A DNA stretch of 64,000 nucleotides from Lepidostoma basale (taxonomy: Eukaryota > Arthropoda > Insecta > Trichoptera > Lepidostomatidae): assembly GCA_022606425.2 (NCBI GenBank), contig JAHDVF020000868.1, positions 310,001-374,000 on the forward strand, given 5' to 3'. Under the pieces are notes generated by a model, which was not told the DNA's origin, searched no databases, and worked only from the letters and a program-made list of their open reading frames with translations. Position numbers and translations under genes: made by a program. Shown here piece after piece: positions 11,310 through 22,586 of the stretch; positions within the stretch are counted from its first letter, which is position 1; every line of letters starts with the position of its first letter.

Positions 11310-12165
11310 ACTCGTTCATTTTTTCCAAAATCCTATGATTAAATGGCGTGTGTCACAAATATTCCGCTTTACCTGGACAGAACAAACAATACATGAAAAC
11401 AAAACATGGACACGTCATAATAAAGCCGGGAACACAAAAATATGAGATTACCTTAGTCACAATGCTTTTGGCGACGTCATCTTATATGACGATTTCATAA
11501 AAATAAAAAAAAGAATCGATTTTTAAATAAACCTTTTGTTTTCATATCCTTGATGTGTATTGATATTGACACTTCTGTGAGGAGGTGCGCAATACACTAG
11601 AAACGTGGCACCTCCTCGCACAATAATTTTGAAATGTGACCGTTTTGGAAATCGCCCCCGATGCCGATGTGCCAAATTCGTTGAATTATTTATTGAAAAC
11701 AGATGCGGACAAGTTATAAAATTGATCAAACTGATTTATACGCCAGATTATCTTGTTTTACACGATGTTTCGAAACAAATATAACTTACCTGAATCTACA
11801 ATGAAATTTAATCAATTATGACAGTAAATTTCTTTCTTTTTTTTTTAATTTTCTAAATTCAAAATTCTTTATTAAAATACTTTCGTCTTTAACCGATGAG
11901 GCATTTACTTTGTATTTATCTTTTTTTCTTCTTATAGTGTCAGGTCCCTTGACGTTGGCAATCAATGTAGCGAACGCTTTGTCGCTACGGTGATTTCCTA
12001 AGAAGTGTTACTGGAGTAGTTTCCCATTGCCTTCCCCGTAAATTTTCTGTAGAGGTTACTTTTCTTTTGCTAGTGGGCCTCGGTTTTGTGACGTCAAAGA
12101 CAGGTCATAATTAAATATAATAGATTTAAAAATAGTGCGAATGAAATCTTTAAGAATGAAATAAT
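11310..12165. other. No identified element
   Basis: AT-rich with one more complex patch (about 11930-12100, including GTCAGGTCCCTTGACGTTGG) that looks like an old LINE polymerase-flanking repeat, which I could not place. Confidence 0.35.
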
Positions 12166-12690
12166 GAAACTAACTAACTAACTAACTAACCATCACGCCG
12201 TTTCCCCAGAGGGGTAGGAAGAGAGGAAGAACCACCACTCTCTCCTGACCTACCTTTCTAGATTCATCCACATTAATAAATCGTAACATGCACGCTCGTC
12301 GATTTTTTCCGACTTCGAATGTGGCCGCATTTCAGTATTTGATTAATTTGGTCATGCCATGCTATCCTTAGTCTTCCACGGCTTCTCTTTCCACTCACAC
12401 AGCTTGTATACAACATTTTAACCATTCTTCTCTCGTCCATTCGTTCCATATGTCTAAACTATTTCAGGGATTCTTTTTAAATTTTACTTATGAAACAATC
12501 ATCTGCCTTACATTTCATCCTTATTTCGTCGTTCGGTATTTTATCACATATCGTTTTCTTCACATTCTTCTCAGTGATCTCATTAATGGTAAAGTATATG
12601 TTAACGTTTGAAAATGAATCGGGCAATAAAACAAAATCGAGGAAAACGTGGCACGATCAAATCAATTAAATATTAAACATCCTGCACGTG
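12166..12690 (-). mobile_element. LINE-A copy with opposed fragment
   Basis: The minus-strand LINE-A 3' end starts with an (ACTA)n tail at about 12170 and the block CATCACGCCGTTTCCCC, then runs through the polymerase C-terminal region to about 12595. Directly after it, 12600-12680 is LINE-A sequence on the plus strand (CGTGGCACGATCAAATC). That second piece maps near the family's own 3' end, so it is probably a separate insertion. Confidence 0.7.
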
Positions 12691-14212
12691 AGGAGAAAAA
12701 TACGCCGTGGGATACGCTTACGGCACAACGAATTACAATGTACAATGATTACGAAAATAACTACTTTAAAAATATTGTTATAATTACAATATAATATATG
12801 CAACCGAGTATTCGAATAAAGAATCTAATCAACGCAATGCGTTGGCCGAACACTTATTATTCATTGAAATATTTATCAAAGATTGATGAAAACAAGTACG
12901 ATAAAAAATACCTTCGTGAATACTAGGAATCCAGTTCGTTACTCGTGTATAAATACGGACATTTAACAATTACTAATTGTAAAATCATATCAACGCAGGC
13001 AGTACGATAGATTAACCGTCGCGTTGCCATGTGGTAAATTGAGTTTCCACTGCCAATTTAAAGTTGATTTTCTTAAAACCTATGGACCCTAATATTATAA
13101 AAAAAATTGTAATCCTCCATTGAAGTGTTCTCAATATTTCGTAATAAAAAAAAAAGCAAAAAATTACTTCCTTCATCCCAAAAAAAAATATTTTCTAAGA
13201 CTGCCCTCACCTTCATTCGTGTTAAGGTAGAATTTGTTTTGCTAATATTTACAACTTTATCAAAAGTGACAAATACTTACTCGCTGTTTTGAACGTATTA
13301 TAAATTATATCTTTGACCTTTTCAATAGGTACGTAATAATACCGACTGGATGAAAACGCAGCACGTAAGTTAATAATATCAGAACTGTGAAAATATTAAC
13401 ACTTTACCAAAAGGGACAAATATTAATACGTACTCGTTGTCTTGAACGTACTATACATTTTGCCTAGGTGCCTTTATCTTCGCCCCGCCGGCCCGGCGTG
13501 CAGACAAGTTTCGACCCGACCCGACCCGATTTTTAGTCGCCCGTATGCTATGACGCATTACATATCAGAAATCGCATGGTTCCAGAAAAAAATTAATAAT
13601 GTTATGTTTTTCAAATAATCCATGTATGTTATAGATATCGATCTATTCCTAATGAAATTCCCTACAAGATGACATAAATTAAATTTTGATTCATCTAGTC
13701 ATATGCTTGATATTTAGATAAAGTTAGCGGTAAACTGAACTTACCACATGGGAGCAAGCGTTTTGTTTTGAACACGGTACGTTAAGGGTTAAGAAAAAAA
13801 TATTCCTAGCATAGCAAACGTATAGTAAAATAGGCACGCATAAAATAAGGTAAAAAAATCGATTAAGTGTGCCAAAAAGCAAATAGAATAATATTATTAC
13901 CACATTGTTTATAACAAATTATTTTAGTTACATTAATATTTCACTTACAATGCTAAAAAAAGACAAGCGTTGCGTTGCTGTGTAATCACTACACACTTCA
14001 AAACGAGATTTTGAAATATGAATACATAAAAACACTCCACATTTGTGTAGTGGAGGTATTTCATAAAAACTTGTGATGCAACGGAAGTGTCATAACGGAA
14101 GCAGAAACGGAAACAGATGCGGAAGTGGAAGTGTAAATACTGCGAATAAAAAAAGTTTTAAAAAATATAGACACAATTTTTAATGAAATTAATATTCAAA
14201 ATTAAGTAGTGG
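12690..14212. other. AT-rich stretch, nothing identified
   Basis: No recognisable gene or repeat. A short related block occurs twice (about 13250-13275 and 13400-13430, both with a CTTTACCAAAAGGGACAAAT-like sequence and a downstream TTGAACGTA), suggesting an old local duplication. Confidence 0.4.
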
Positions 14213-14332
14213 TAAGTTATATTTTAAATAGTCCATTGTTTTGGCCGAAACACTATACCTTAACATTTTAAACTGTTAAATTAAATAACTTTGTTTTTGT
14301 ATCACAATTGTATTTTATTTTACGCGACAGCT

Positions 14333-14361
14333 GTTTCATCAACCTATGTTGACATCATCAG
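14333..14361 (-). ncRNA. Hammerhead-ribozyme-like core, left arm
   Basis: Minus strand: CTGATGA (14355-14361), a 6-bp stem II (GTCAAC with GTTGAT) closing an ATAG loop, then GAAAC (14333-14337) and the self-complementary stem III ACAGCTGT followed by C. Stem I can form from ACAC and GCGT with one mismatch. All invariant core bases are present. Confidence 0.7.
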
Positions 14362-14479
14362 GTGTTACAATAATATATTAAATGTCAAATTTTCGTGATT
14401 TTTCGAATCTTTATGTGTATTTGTTCATAAAGATTCGAAAAATCACGAAAATTTGACATTTGATATATTATTGTAACAC

Positions 14480-14515
14480 CTGATGATGTCAACATAGGTT
14501 GATGAAACAGCTGTC
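14480..14515 (+). ncRNA. Hammerhead-ribozyme-like core, right arm
   Basis: Plus strand: CTGATGA (14480-14486), a stem II hairpin of GTCAAC/GTTGAT, GAAAC (14504-14508) and the loopless palindromic stem III ACAGCTGT (14507-14514), with C at 14515 as the predicted cleavage-site nucleotide. A stem III this short normally needs dimeric pairing, a property described for hammerheads in Penelope-like elements. Activity is inferred, not shown. Confidence 0.7.
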
Positions 14516-15127
14516 ACGTAAAATATAATACAATTGTGATACAAAGCAAAGTTATTTAATTTAAGAGTTCAAGTTATATTTTAGTAGTGATAAGTAATTC
14601 AGCCGCTTTTACATCTTAAAATCTGTTCCGGTGTTCTTCATGTGTAAGACCAGTTCCGCTAAATAACTTCTCACTGCCGACGCTGGTGGGAAGAACTGAT
14701 AAATATTGTCGTACTAATGGCAAAAGATTAGTATATTTGTATGAATTTAATTTCTTCCACGTAAGGGGATCCTCATGTAAATGCAATCATTTTCCTTTTT
14801 TGTACTCCTGAAGTTACGACTGTGTCTCACAAAATAGATGGTCATTCTCGTTATTTGTAATCGAGTCTTGGTGGTCTTCATTTATATTTAACATGGATTC
14901 TTCAAAGTTCCGTTATAAATGTTGCGGAAACAGAAACAGAAACGGATGTCAAAAAACATGCAGAACTTCCACAGTTGCGGAAGCAGAAGCAGAAGTCTGT
15001 TGCATCACCAACAAAAACATCGTTCTATTTAATTTATATTTAAAATGAAATTCCATCAAGAGATAAAATTATCAGATTAAAAAAATAACTGATTTAGCTC
15101 GAAAAGATATTTATGGAAGATTTTTAT

Positions 15128-15345
15128 TAGTTTTACACCATTTTATTTTTTGTTAAATGCAACCGGTTTCGCTCCCGCCGGATCTTCGTTACAAAAAGGG
15201 TTACAAAAAGCACTGAAACGTCTAGCGAAATGAAAAAAGTGAAACCGGTGGGTTTTAATAAAAAAATTAAATGGTGAAAAACTGATAAAAGTGTGTTAAT
15301 ATTATTTTTAATAATGCCCCACCACAAATTAAATGTTTTATACGA
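15128..15345. mobile_element. Decayed palindromic hammerhead-type element
   Basis: Inverted arms contain GAAACCGGTTGCATTTAAC (minus strand, about 15158-15176) and GAAACCGGTGGG (plus, about 15241). The minus arm keeps a degenerate core, TAACGA in place of CTGACGA, with a GC-rich stem. The tail TTATTTTTAATAATGCCCC recurs near 46080-46110, tying this copy to the element at 44763-44938. A family-A-like piece (TTCCATCAAGAGATAAAAT) precedes it at about 15010-15075. Confidence 0.55.
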
Positions 15346-16295
15346 AAGTACGAACTTATTATTTCAAACATCAAATCAATATTATGTTAGACCGCCTTTG
15401 GAACGGATTACACTACGAATACGTCTCGGCGATAATTTGTAAATACTCCATAAACATTCCATTGTGCTTTCTTCACACACCACGAGCTTTCTATAATGTC
15501 TCTTAGACAGCATTCCATGAGGTTTTTATTTTAAATCTTGTGTATTATCAGTGCGAAATATACACCCGGAACCATAATATCTAACACTAACTGGTAATAA
15601 CTCTACGAGTATATTTATTGTAAGATCCATAGAATAAGTCCTTAGTGTTTGTATTTAAAAAAAACTAGTAGTTAATTTCCGGGTACGTATGTGGGACAAA
15701 TAGATATATCTAAATGTTCCCATTTCATAAGGAGAAAAAAAACTTAACATAATCTATCATTGTGAATGTAACTGGTTGACGAGTCGCATATCAGAAGCGA
15801 ACTTCGACCCAGTTTCGTATGTTGATATTCAGGCTATAGAAAGATTATAAAATTATGTAAATTCGTTTTAAAGACAACATATACGTATCTGCCTTTAAAG
15901 ATATATAACTATGAACACATAAACCGCACTAACGCCTTCGAGACGGATCTGTACAGACGAACGCCATGCATCCCGTAAACTTAATATAATCACAAGATAA
16001 ATACCAAAGTTCTTAATAAGTAGGACAAAAAAATTATCTTGGCAATATAATTTTTTGCGACTTATCATAGAAGGAAATGTTTTATGAAAAATACCAGATG
16101 ATATTTCGCGACTATTCATAAAAGGAAAAGTTTATTGAGAAAAGATCGGTGGGTATCATAAACAGGATAATCAATATGAAATAATATTTCTACAGGTGTC
16201 GGAGACGTTTCTTATTTCATGTGTCACCATTACTTTTTTTACGTCTGATGATTCATTAATGGTAATAACAAGATTACCATGGGCATGACAAGGTA
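15346..16295. other. No identified element
   Basis: AT-rich. The small minus-strand frame at 15895-16119 lacks motifs and I do not call it a gene. Confidence 0.35.
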
Positions 16296-16299
16296 TAAA

Positions 16300-16372
16300 T
16301 GTGGCGGTCCATTCTATCTGCCTACCCATCCAAAGTAACGGAAAAACGAGATGGTTAGTTAAGGTAGTAAGG
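16300..16372 (+). repeat. LINE-A 3' terminal scrap
   Basis: GTGGCGGTCCATTCTATCTG, followed by CTACCCATCC and GATGGTTAGTTAAGG, matches the last 70 bp of LINE-A including its tail. Confidence 0.7.
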
Positions 16373-16496
16373 TAGTAGACGAGAATGACATGTCTTTAGA
16401 TTAAGAATTTTCAAGATTTTTTGATTTCAGATAACATCAAGAGCCAAAATCACCGGGGCCACCAACGCGCTTTTTTCTCGAGCTGCCAACTTCGAT

Positions 16497-16524
16497 CAAT
16501 AATAATAATAATAATAATAATAAA
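16497..16524. repeat. (AAT)n microsatellite
   Basis: A run of about nine AAT units. Such runs end several SINEs in this window, so it may mark a lost tail. Confidence 0.85.
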
Positions 16525-16940
16525 ATATTTTTAAAAAACTTTTTTTTTAATCTTTGATATGTAAATAAAAACATCCTAAATATCCAAAATGATTCGTTTT
16601 TTATTCCTATAAAAAAAAACGCCCTCCAAAAAAGACATGAAAATCGGCGTAAGTTAGAGTCCGTTCTTTACAGAGAGATCGTTTGCAATTGTATGAGTGA
16701 CAGTGCGTTAACAAAAAATCTAGATGCCATTTTTATTTTACTTTCTTATGATTCGAAAACCAAAAATGTTTCAATCAATTCAAACATTGAAATAAATCAA
16801 CATGTTATTTTTATTATTATTTAATTAACAAAAATGCTATCGGCTTAATTGTAATGATTATAAAAAATAACTTCATTAAAAATATAATTTGTTTATTGAT
16901 TTTTCCTTAGAAAAGCGACTAAGGGTGAGACTTATATTAA

Positions 16941-18231
16941 CACATTGTTTTCGGGTATTGTTTTATGCTGATTGCAGCCTGGCGCGGGCGATATTTGGGT
17001 TCGCGCGCGAGTTTTTCAACATTATTTTAAAAGTCTATAACTTTTGAAATATCCGTGATAATTGACTGAAACTTTAAATGCATCTTACCTTATTGTGTCT
17101 CAATGATGAAATGATGGAAAACAAACACAAAAAAAATTGGGCTTCAAAGTAGCACTTTGGAAGTTTTATTTTTATCAAATTATAATACTATTTAAAATCA
17201 ATACAACTATTTAACACTAGATAACACTATTTAAAATTGTCAAAATTATTGTCTAGTATTTTTTTACTGTATGGTACCGTTCAAAACATGTACCTCTGTG
17301 AAGAGCCACACCACAGAATTTACACATGTAACAAGTTTCACTCCTTTTTCCTTTAGCAGCACACACTCGACATTTTCTTTGTGCGTATTTTTTTTCCCTT
17401 TCCCCTTTATCCTTTCTAATTTATGGACTTTTAGATTCGTAGAAAGTCTGCCTGGAGGATCGCGATTTGGAGTGTGCCGTGTCAAACTTACTGTCGATGT
17501 TCCAGGTTCCTCACTTAGTTCGCTTTCAATACTGCTAGTTATCCAATGACGTGCTGTCTCCAATAAAAAAAAATTGTACCTTACTGAGTCTGGATATTTT
17601 GCTTTATAAATCACTTGTTTCACTGTCTGCCATCAATAGTCTTTCTGTATCACTAGCACAGGAACAATTAGATAAATTGTCTACACACAATTCATCGTCT
17701 GATTTATTCTCATCCGGAAAAAACATTGTGGGTTTTAGGTATAAAAATAATTATATGAACTCAATGACAACGACCGAACATGTATACGTTTACATAAACA
17801 CTAATTTTTTGTAGAAATATAAACAAAACATTCCTACCATTCATCCCTTCTTCAGGTAGAAAGAACCCTAAAATTTCTCCGTACAAGTTGAAAATAATTA
17901 TTGCGCATTGAAGGTAAAAAAAAACAAGCCAGCGGGATCTGCGTCAAGGTTTCTTCGAGCACACATAAAATGTATATTTTTAGATTTTTTTCTTTCATTT
18001 TATAATTGAATAATAAATCAAAAGTAAAGCCTAATAAATATAAATTTGTGAGTGAAATTATATTGTGAACTCAGATATACGATTTAGCAACAAAATCCAT
18101 TTATTACACAACACGTTTTATTACGTTACCCGACGACAACCACCAGAGAGTAAAAAACGTATTTTTACGTTTCCCGCATTTGAGCACCAAACTGAAAAAA
18201 ACGTAGTTTTACGTTTCCCGACAACATTGTG
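16941..18231 (-). mobile_element. Internally deleted piggyBac-like transposon
   Basis: The insertion is flanked by TTAA at 16937-16940 and 18232-18235, the obligate piggyBac target. Ends are inverted and imperfect: CACATTGTTTTCGGG on the left and, reverse-complemented, CACAATGTTGTCGGG on the right. Subterminal TTTTACGTTTCCCG words repeat at about 18165 and 18208. The interior keeps only the two extremities of a transposase gene. It could still be mobilised in trans if a relative is active. Confidence 0.85.
17268..17728 (-). pseudogene. piggyBac transposase N- and C-terminal remnant
   Basis: Minus strand. From about 17726 an acidic N-terminus begins (Met-Phe-Phe-Pro-Asp-Glu, then Ser-Asp-Asp-Glu-Leu), the usual start of piggyBac transposases. 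It runs without the central DDD catalytic domain into the C-terminal part and, after a frameshift near 17610-17620, a cysteine-rich finger: Cys-x2-Cys, Cys-x2-Cys-Gly-x-Ala-Leu-His, Cys-Phe-x-x-Tyr-His (about 17275-17380). In piggyBac relatives that finger binds the transposon ends. About 150 codons remain of roughly 600, so no catalysis is possible. Confidence 0.8.
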
Positions 18232-18439
18232 TTAATAATGAAACTTTTTTCTTTTATTGGTTCCAATTACAATAATTGATCCTTGCAGAAGTTTATCTCT
18301 AGGATATTATTACTAGTTATTATAAAATTTCTTTCTATAATATATTATATTAGGTTGTTATGTATTTAAACTGACCAAAAGTGGCTTTCTTTTTAATAAT
18401 TTCGGTCGTCTGTGATGGTACAGTCATTTAAGCAGAAGG

Positions 18440-18665
18440 AGCGAAGACCACATCGTCTAAAAATCCCTACAACTAGACGCGGGAAGAACAAAGGGTCAAC
18501 CTCCAGCAACCTGGCTGACAACCTTCAAAAACGACATGTAATTGCTAGAGATCGACAACGGGATGGCCCAAGACCGAGAAGCCTGGCGCTGATCTACTAC
18601 GCAAATAAATGAGAAATGGCTAAGAGAGAAAAATAAGGAATTTCAGTTAAAAACATGGACCGGTC
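18440..18665 (+). pseudogene. LINE C-terminal fragment
   Basis: A plus-strand reading gives Pro-Pro-Ala-Thr-Trp-Leu-Thr-Thr-Phe, then Met-Ala-Gln-Asp-Arg-Glu-Ala-Trp-Arg, typical of the last part of a non-LTR polymerase, with stops between. Family not determined. Confidence 0.5.
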
Positions 18666-18671
18666 ATAACA

Positions 18672-19235
18672 AAAACCAACTAACTAACTATCAGGCAGAA
18701 AGAATGGACCACCACACTGTTATTCCTTCTCTTGCTTTCTCAACATTCAAACATCGTGTCATGCACGCACGTAGATTTCTCCGACTATTCACGTGGCCGA
18801 CAATTAATATTTGATTTAATGTAGGCCACGTGATACAGGTATATGTTTATATATACTTTCTTCACTCATGCTTTCTGTGTGTCCAAATCATCATAATGAA
18901 CCTTTTTTGTCGACCTTCGTGGCAGAGTGGTAAGAGCTCTGATTTCCATACCGAAGGTCCCGGGTTCGGTTCCCGGCGATGGCAGTGTGATTGTCACACT
19001 GTCTTTGGTCTGGTGTAGAATTCACGTGACAATAAAGTGGCGATAGATTGGCTACCTATCACATAGCTAAAATAAATTGTATACAATAATTGGGTTCAAA
19101 CTACCTGTTGTATACAAGGAAAAAAAAGAAAGAAAGAAAAATAATTATTTGCATTTGACACTCCATATACACGTTTACCACACGTTCGTCTTTTCTACTG
19201 CATTCATTCCACTTTCATCATTCTTCTGTCACAAC
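18672..19235 (-). mobile_element. LINE-A copy interrupted by a SINE
   Basis: LINE-A 3' end on the minus strand starts with an (ACTA)n tail at 18672 and proceeds to about 18905. It is broken by a plus-strand SINE at 18909-19140 and resumes with the CATTTGACACTCCATATACA region to about 19235. This dates the SINE after the LINE. Confidence 0.7.
18909..19140 (+). repeat. tRNA-derived SINE, subtype A, nested
   Basis: A-box TGGCAGAGTGG and B-box GGGTTCGGTTCC are followed by the shared body (GTGATTGTCACACTGTCTTT), the subtype-A tail TGTATACAATAATTGGGTTC and an A-rich end. It lies inside the LINE-A copy around it. Confidence 0.85.
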
Positions 19236-19285
19236 TATGAACTGATTAATCAGTGCATTAATTAAACAGAACACGGAGATTTATA

Positions 19286-19690
19286 TTAAACTTGATAGGG
19301 GATAATAATTAAGGACAGTCGGTCGACACCTGCTAATCTTTCGTAATTCCTATACTGTTCCCAGCTCTCCCTGATAAGGGATGTCCAATGACGTGAGCGA
19401 CCGGAATAGCGAAGCCGGCACTGCGCCGCGGACGTCGGGTAGCCCGTACTAATATAAGAGGAGTTCAATGAGATTGAGTCAGGTACCACACACAAACACC
19501 GAACCACGATAAAATGCCGCCATATTTACAGTTAAATAACCTCACTTCCAGGGCAATCCCCGGAACCCTCAAATTTATATTATATATTTTTTCTTTTGTA
19601 TCGAATTCAAGCAACACCGATGAAACTCAAGTGTTAAATTGCTTTTTTTAAATAATAATTTAATAAAATGATGTTTTTTAACTATTTTGT
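19286..19690. other. No identified element
   Basis: Contains a GC-richer patch (about 19365-19450) of unknown origin. A minus-strand frame there shows no recognisable domain. Confidence 0.35.
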
Positions 19691-20220
19691 TCATAACACT
19701 ATCATTCGCAACGCATTCACTTCTTATATTTTTATTTGACACTCTATCATACACAGAATATCACACATTCGTCTAAGAGATCTAATGTCTACTGTATTTA
19801 TTCTACTTTCATCCTTCTTTTGCCAGTTCCATGCTTCGCTTCTATACATATGGGTCGGTAAAAGAACACCATTGTGCACTGCCATTATAGCTTTTTTGGA
19901 TAGGTGAACAAAATAATGAAAGGATTATTAAGATGGTTTGGATATATAGAAAGAATGAATGAAGAAAGAATGGTAAAAAAAAATATGATAACGATGTAAA
20001 TGGAACCAGAAATAGAGGAAGACCGAGGAAAACGTGACACGATCAAATAAATCAAATATTGAATGTCGGCCACGTGAGGAGTCAGAGAAATCGACGCGCG
20101 TGCATGACACGATGTATGCATGTTGAGGAAGCGAGAGAAATATGTCAGGAAAGAAAAGTGCGGCAGTCCATTCTTTTTTCCTACCTCTTCAGTGAGACGG
20201 CGTGATGGTTAGTTAGTTTT
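19690..20220 (+). mobile_element. LINE-A insertion with 5' inversion
   Basis: The right part (about 19905-20218, plus strand) is the LINE-A 3' end, with ATGGTTTGGATATATAGAAA, CACGATCAAATAAATCAAAT and GGCGTGATGGTTAGTTAG. The left part (about 19690-19895) is the segment just upstream in the family, but inverted (CTTTTGCCAGTTCCATGCTT). This is the footprint of twin-primed target-primed reverse transcription. A second example lies at 52000-52500. Confidence 0.7.
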
Positions 20221-20388
20221 TTAATTATTATTTGAAATTAACTTTTCTTAAAAAATGCTTTATTTTCAGTTTCAATCCTCGAGATTGGTTTGCAGCAAAG
20301 TCTATTAAAATATTTGCTGGTTCTTGGGATGCCACTTAAGCCTTTTTAATGTGGTAGTTTCCCCGTGCTTTCCACATTTTAGTAATCA

Positions 20389-20537
20389 ACGGATTAATTG
20401 AACCAATTTTTTTTTAGCTATTGATTCTCGTGACATATGATAGGTAGCTCATCTATAGCCATTTTATTGTCACGTGAATTGTACACCAAAACCAAGACAG
20501 TGTGACAATCACACTGCCATTGCCGGAAATCGAATGA
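20389..20537 (-). repeat. SINE subtype A fragment (minus)
   Basis: Reverse complement of the SINE body (GACAGTGTGACAATCACACT and the CACGTGAATT region) up to a decayed B-box. The A-box part is missing, so the copy is truncated at the tRNA head. Confidence 0.75.
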
Positions 20538-21370
20538 ATTATTTTCAATAAAACGTGAATATTAGATTAAATTGATACAATTATAATAAAAAGCAATATA
20601 ACAAATGGGCATAAAATATTTTCAGATTAAAATGTAAAAAGGGTTAACGTAATTGGCCTGGAAGGCGAAGACATAATCAATGGATACTAGAGTAAACAGA
20701 TGATACAATATTGTTTGAGAAAATATTAACGGATAAATATGTACTTAGGAATTATTACGTATCCACGGCCACAAAATTGAATGATAAACGCATCTGAAAA
20801 TAACTATTAAAATCACCAGCTAATGAACTGAGCAAACACTTGCATGAAATAATGTTGGCGCTTTCAATATTATGGTGCCTGATGCATTCGATAATATTTT
20901 TTAAAATAATTATGATTTTTAGAACACGCTGCCAATGGCGGGTGCACTTTAAAATATTTACTTAATTTATATACAATAGTTAGAGTTAAAGAAAAATGAC
21001 TCGGAACATCGAAAAAACTCGATGACGATATCGATATTAGTGCATGGGTGACGCCATTTTGTTCCTAGTCTGAATTTGTCATTTCAATCATCGGATATAC
21101 GAGTATCAAAATTATCACAATCAAAGCCTTTTATTTTAGGTTTAATGATTGATATTTTTGCCTTAAAAGTCCATTATTTTTATTTTTATTATTATTTATT
21201 CTTCTGATTTTGAAAATTTGGTTTGGTTCATGTGGTGCGGTGCTCCTGTAAATTTGGAGATATTTCGTGTATAAGTGAATTGTTTTGGTCAATTTAACTG
21301 TTGCCGCAATTTATAATAGTTAATTGTGACACGTAATAAGTTTGTACTGTTTTGCTGTTAAAATTATATT
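20538..21370. other. AT-rich stretch, nothing identified
   Basis: No gene or repeat signature detected. Confidence 0.35.
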
Positions 21371-21371
21371 A

Positions 21372-21950
21372 GTTTTATCGTTTTTATAAAGAATTTTGAC
21401 AGGTGTAAAAATAAATTTTTCATTTGTTCCAATGACAATTTGAATAATTTCTTCAATATTATTTTAAAGTTCTTGCTGGTTAAGTGCCTAATTACAGCTA
21501 ATTTAAAAAACGGTGGATACGATAACATAAATTAAATAAACACAAAAGTCCGGATCCTCCATGTCAACATGTGCAACATCGAAAAAAAACATTATGTGTT
21601 ATTAAATTATGCGCTAAATTAAAAAAACGGTGGATTCGTGGAACATAAATTAAATAGACAATATGTGCACCATCTAAAAAGAACATTTTGTGTTAAATTA
21701 TTATTATTTTGTTATTTTATTTTATATCATTGTATTTTATATTATTTGTTTTAGATTTATCTTGTGGGTGTTGGACGATCGAAGTGTGCGCGGGAGATGC
21801 CTATTGGTGGCGATGAGGTTCGCAACCCATCACACCGTGTCTCCCGCGGAGCGAAAAGAGAACGATGGAGTGCCGCATCAATAAAAGTGTGACAGTCCAT
21901 TCTTTCTGCCTACCCTTTCGGGGAGGCGGCGTGATGGTTAGTTAGTTAGT
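21372..21950 (+). mobile_element. Composite non-autonomous element with LINE-A tail
   Basis: About 580 bp that recur nearly unchanged at 39875-40463. The 5' part (GAATTTTGACAGGTGTA) leads into two imperfect internal repeats (AAACGGTGGAT near 21508 and 21628). A GC-rich block follows (GTGTGCGCGGGAGATGCC), then exactly the last 60 bp of LINE-A (GTGACAGTCCATTC to the TTAG tail). This could be a LINE-A internal deletion carrying its 5' UTR, or an unrelated RNA that acquired the LINE-A tail. The 64-codon frame at 21690 is AT-rich and not convincing as a gene. Confidence 0.6.
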
Positions 21951-22586
21951 TTTATTTTTAAACCATATTGGGTTATATAAATACATTTTTAGATCTTACT
22001 TGTAATTATATAATGTTTCAGGTATATTTTTAATTGATTTGTAGTGAGACTCCTTGTGTCTTTTAGTAGTTCATTGGAAAGTTTCAGTCCATTGTTCAAT
22101 ATCCTTGATTTTCCTGTCTTAATTCGTGCATTCAGTAAGTGATATCTGTCACAGTTCCTGGTCCGTCTGTGTCTGTGTCTGTGTACGTCTGAATTTTTAG
22201 TTAATTTGTAGCTGCTGTCTGTTGTCTCTTCCGTGGTAACTCTGTGTACAATTTTCAAGGTCTCAAATTTGGTCAGGTCTGATATGTCCATTTGTTTTGT
22301 TTGTCTGTATACTTGTATGGTTGGGGTATAATACTCGTATATGTATTTGAATGAAATGTTAATTTTGGAAAAATTTCAAGGATAATAAGCGAAAAATTTT
22401 CTAATTTCCTAAAATATTTATCATATTAAAAAAAATACATAAATTCCTGCACCTGATCAATGACGGAAAATGGAGGATCGACCCGATGCTGGCAGGAGGC
22501 GAAGCTTGCAACACAACATAACGGATTAGACTGAGGCGCTTTACTGAAACCAATCTCATGATTATCACAGAATATGTGACAATGGT

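Larger units (their letters stand above)
14227..14570 (-). mobile_element. Palindromic retroelement with paired hammerhead motifs
   Basis: A complete insertion flanked by a 13-bp direct duplication, AAGTTATATTTTA (14214-14226 and 14571-14583). It has a 43-bp single-copy tail (14227-14269) and two inverted arms of about 145 bp (14270-14415 and 14426-14570) around a 10-nt loop. Each arm carries an intact hammerhead-type core, one per strand. Arms differ at only a few positions. There is no ORF. The long duplication points to retrotransposition rather than a cut-and-paste transposase. I infer a Penelope-like terminal module or retrozyme relative. Confidence 0.75.

Noticed and set aside
21690..21884. 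64-codon ORF repeated at 40200-40394
   Set aside because: It recurs because the whole repeat recurs. The protein is AT-driven hydrophobic sequence that runs into the LINE-A tail block, with no domain.
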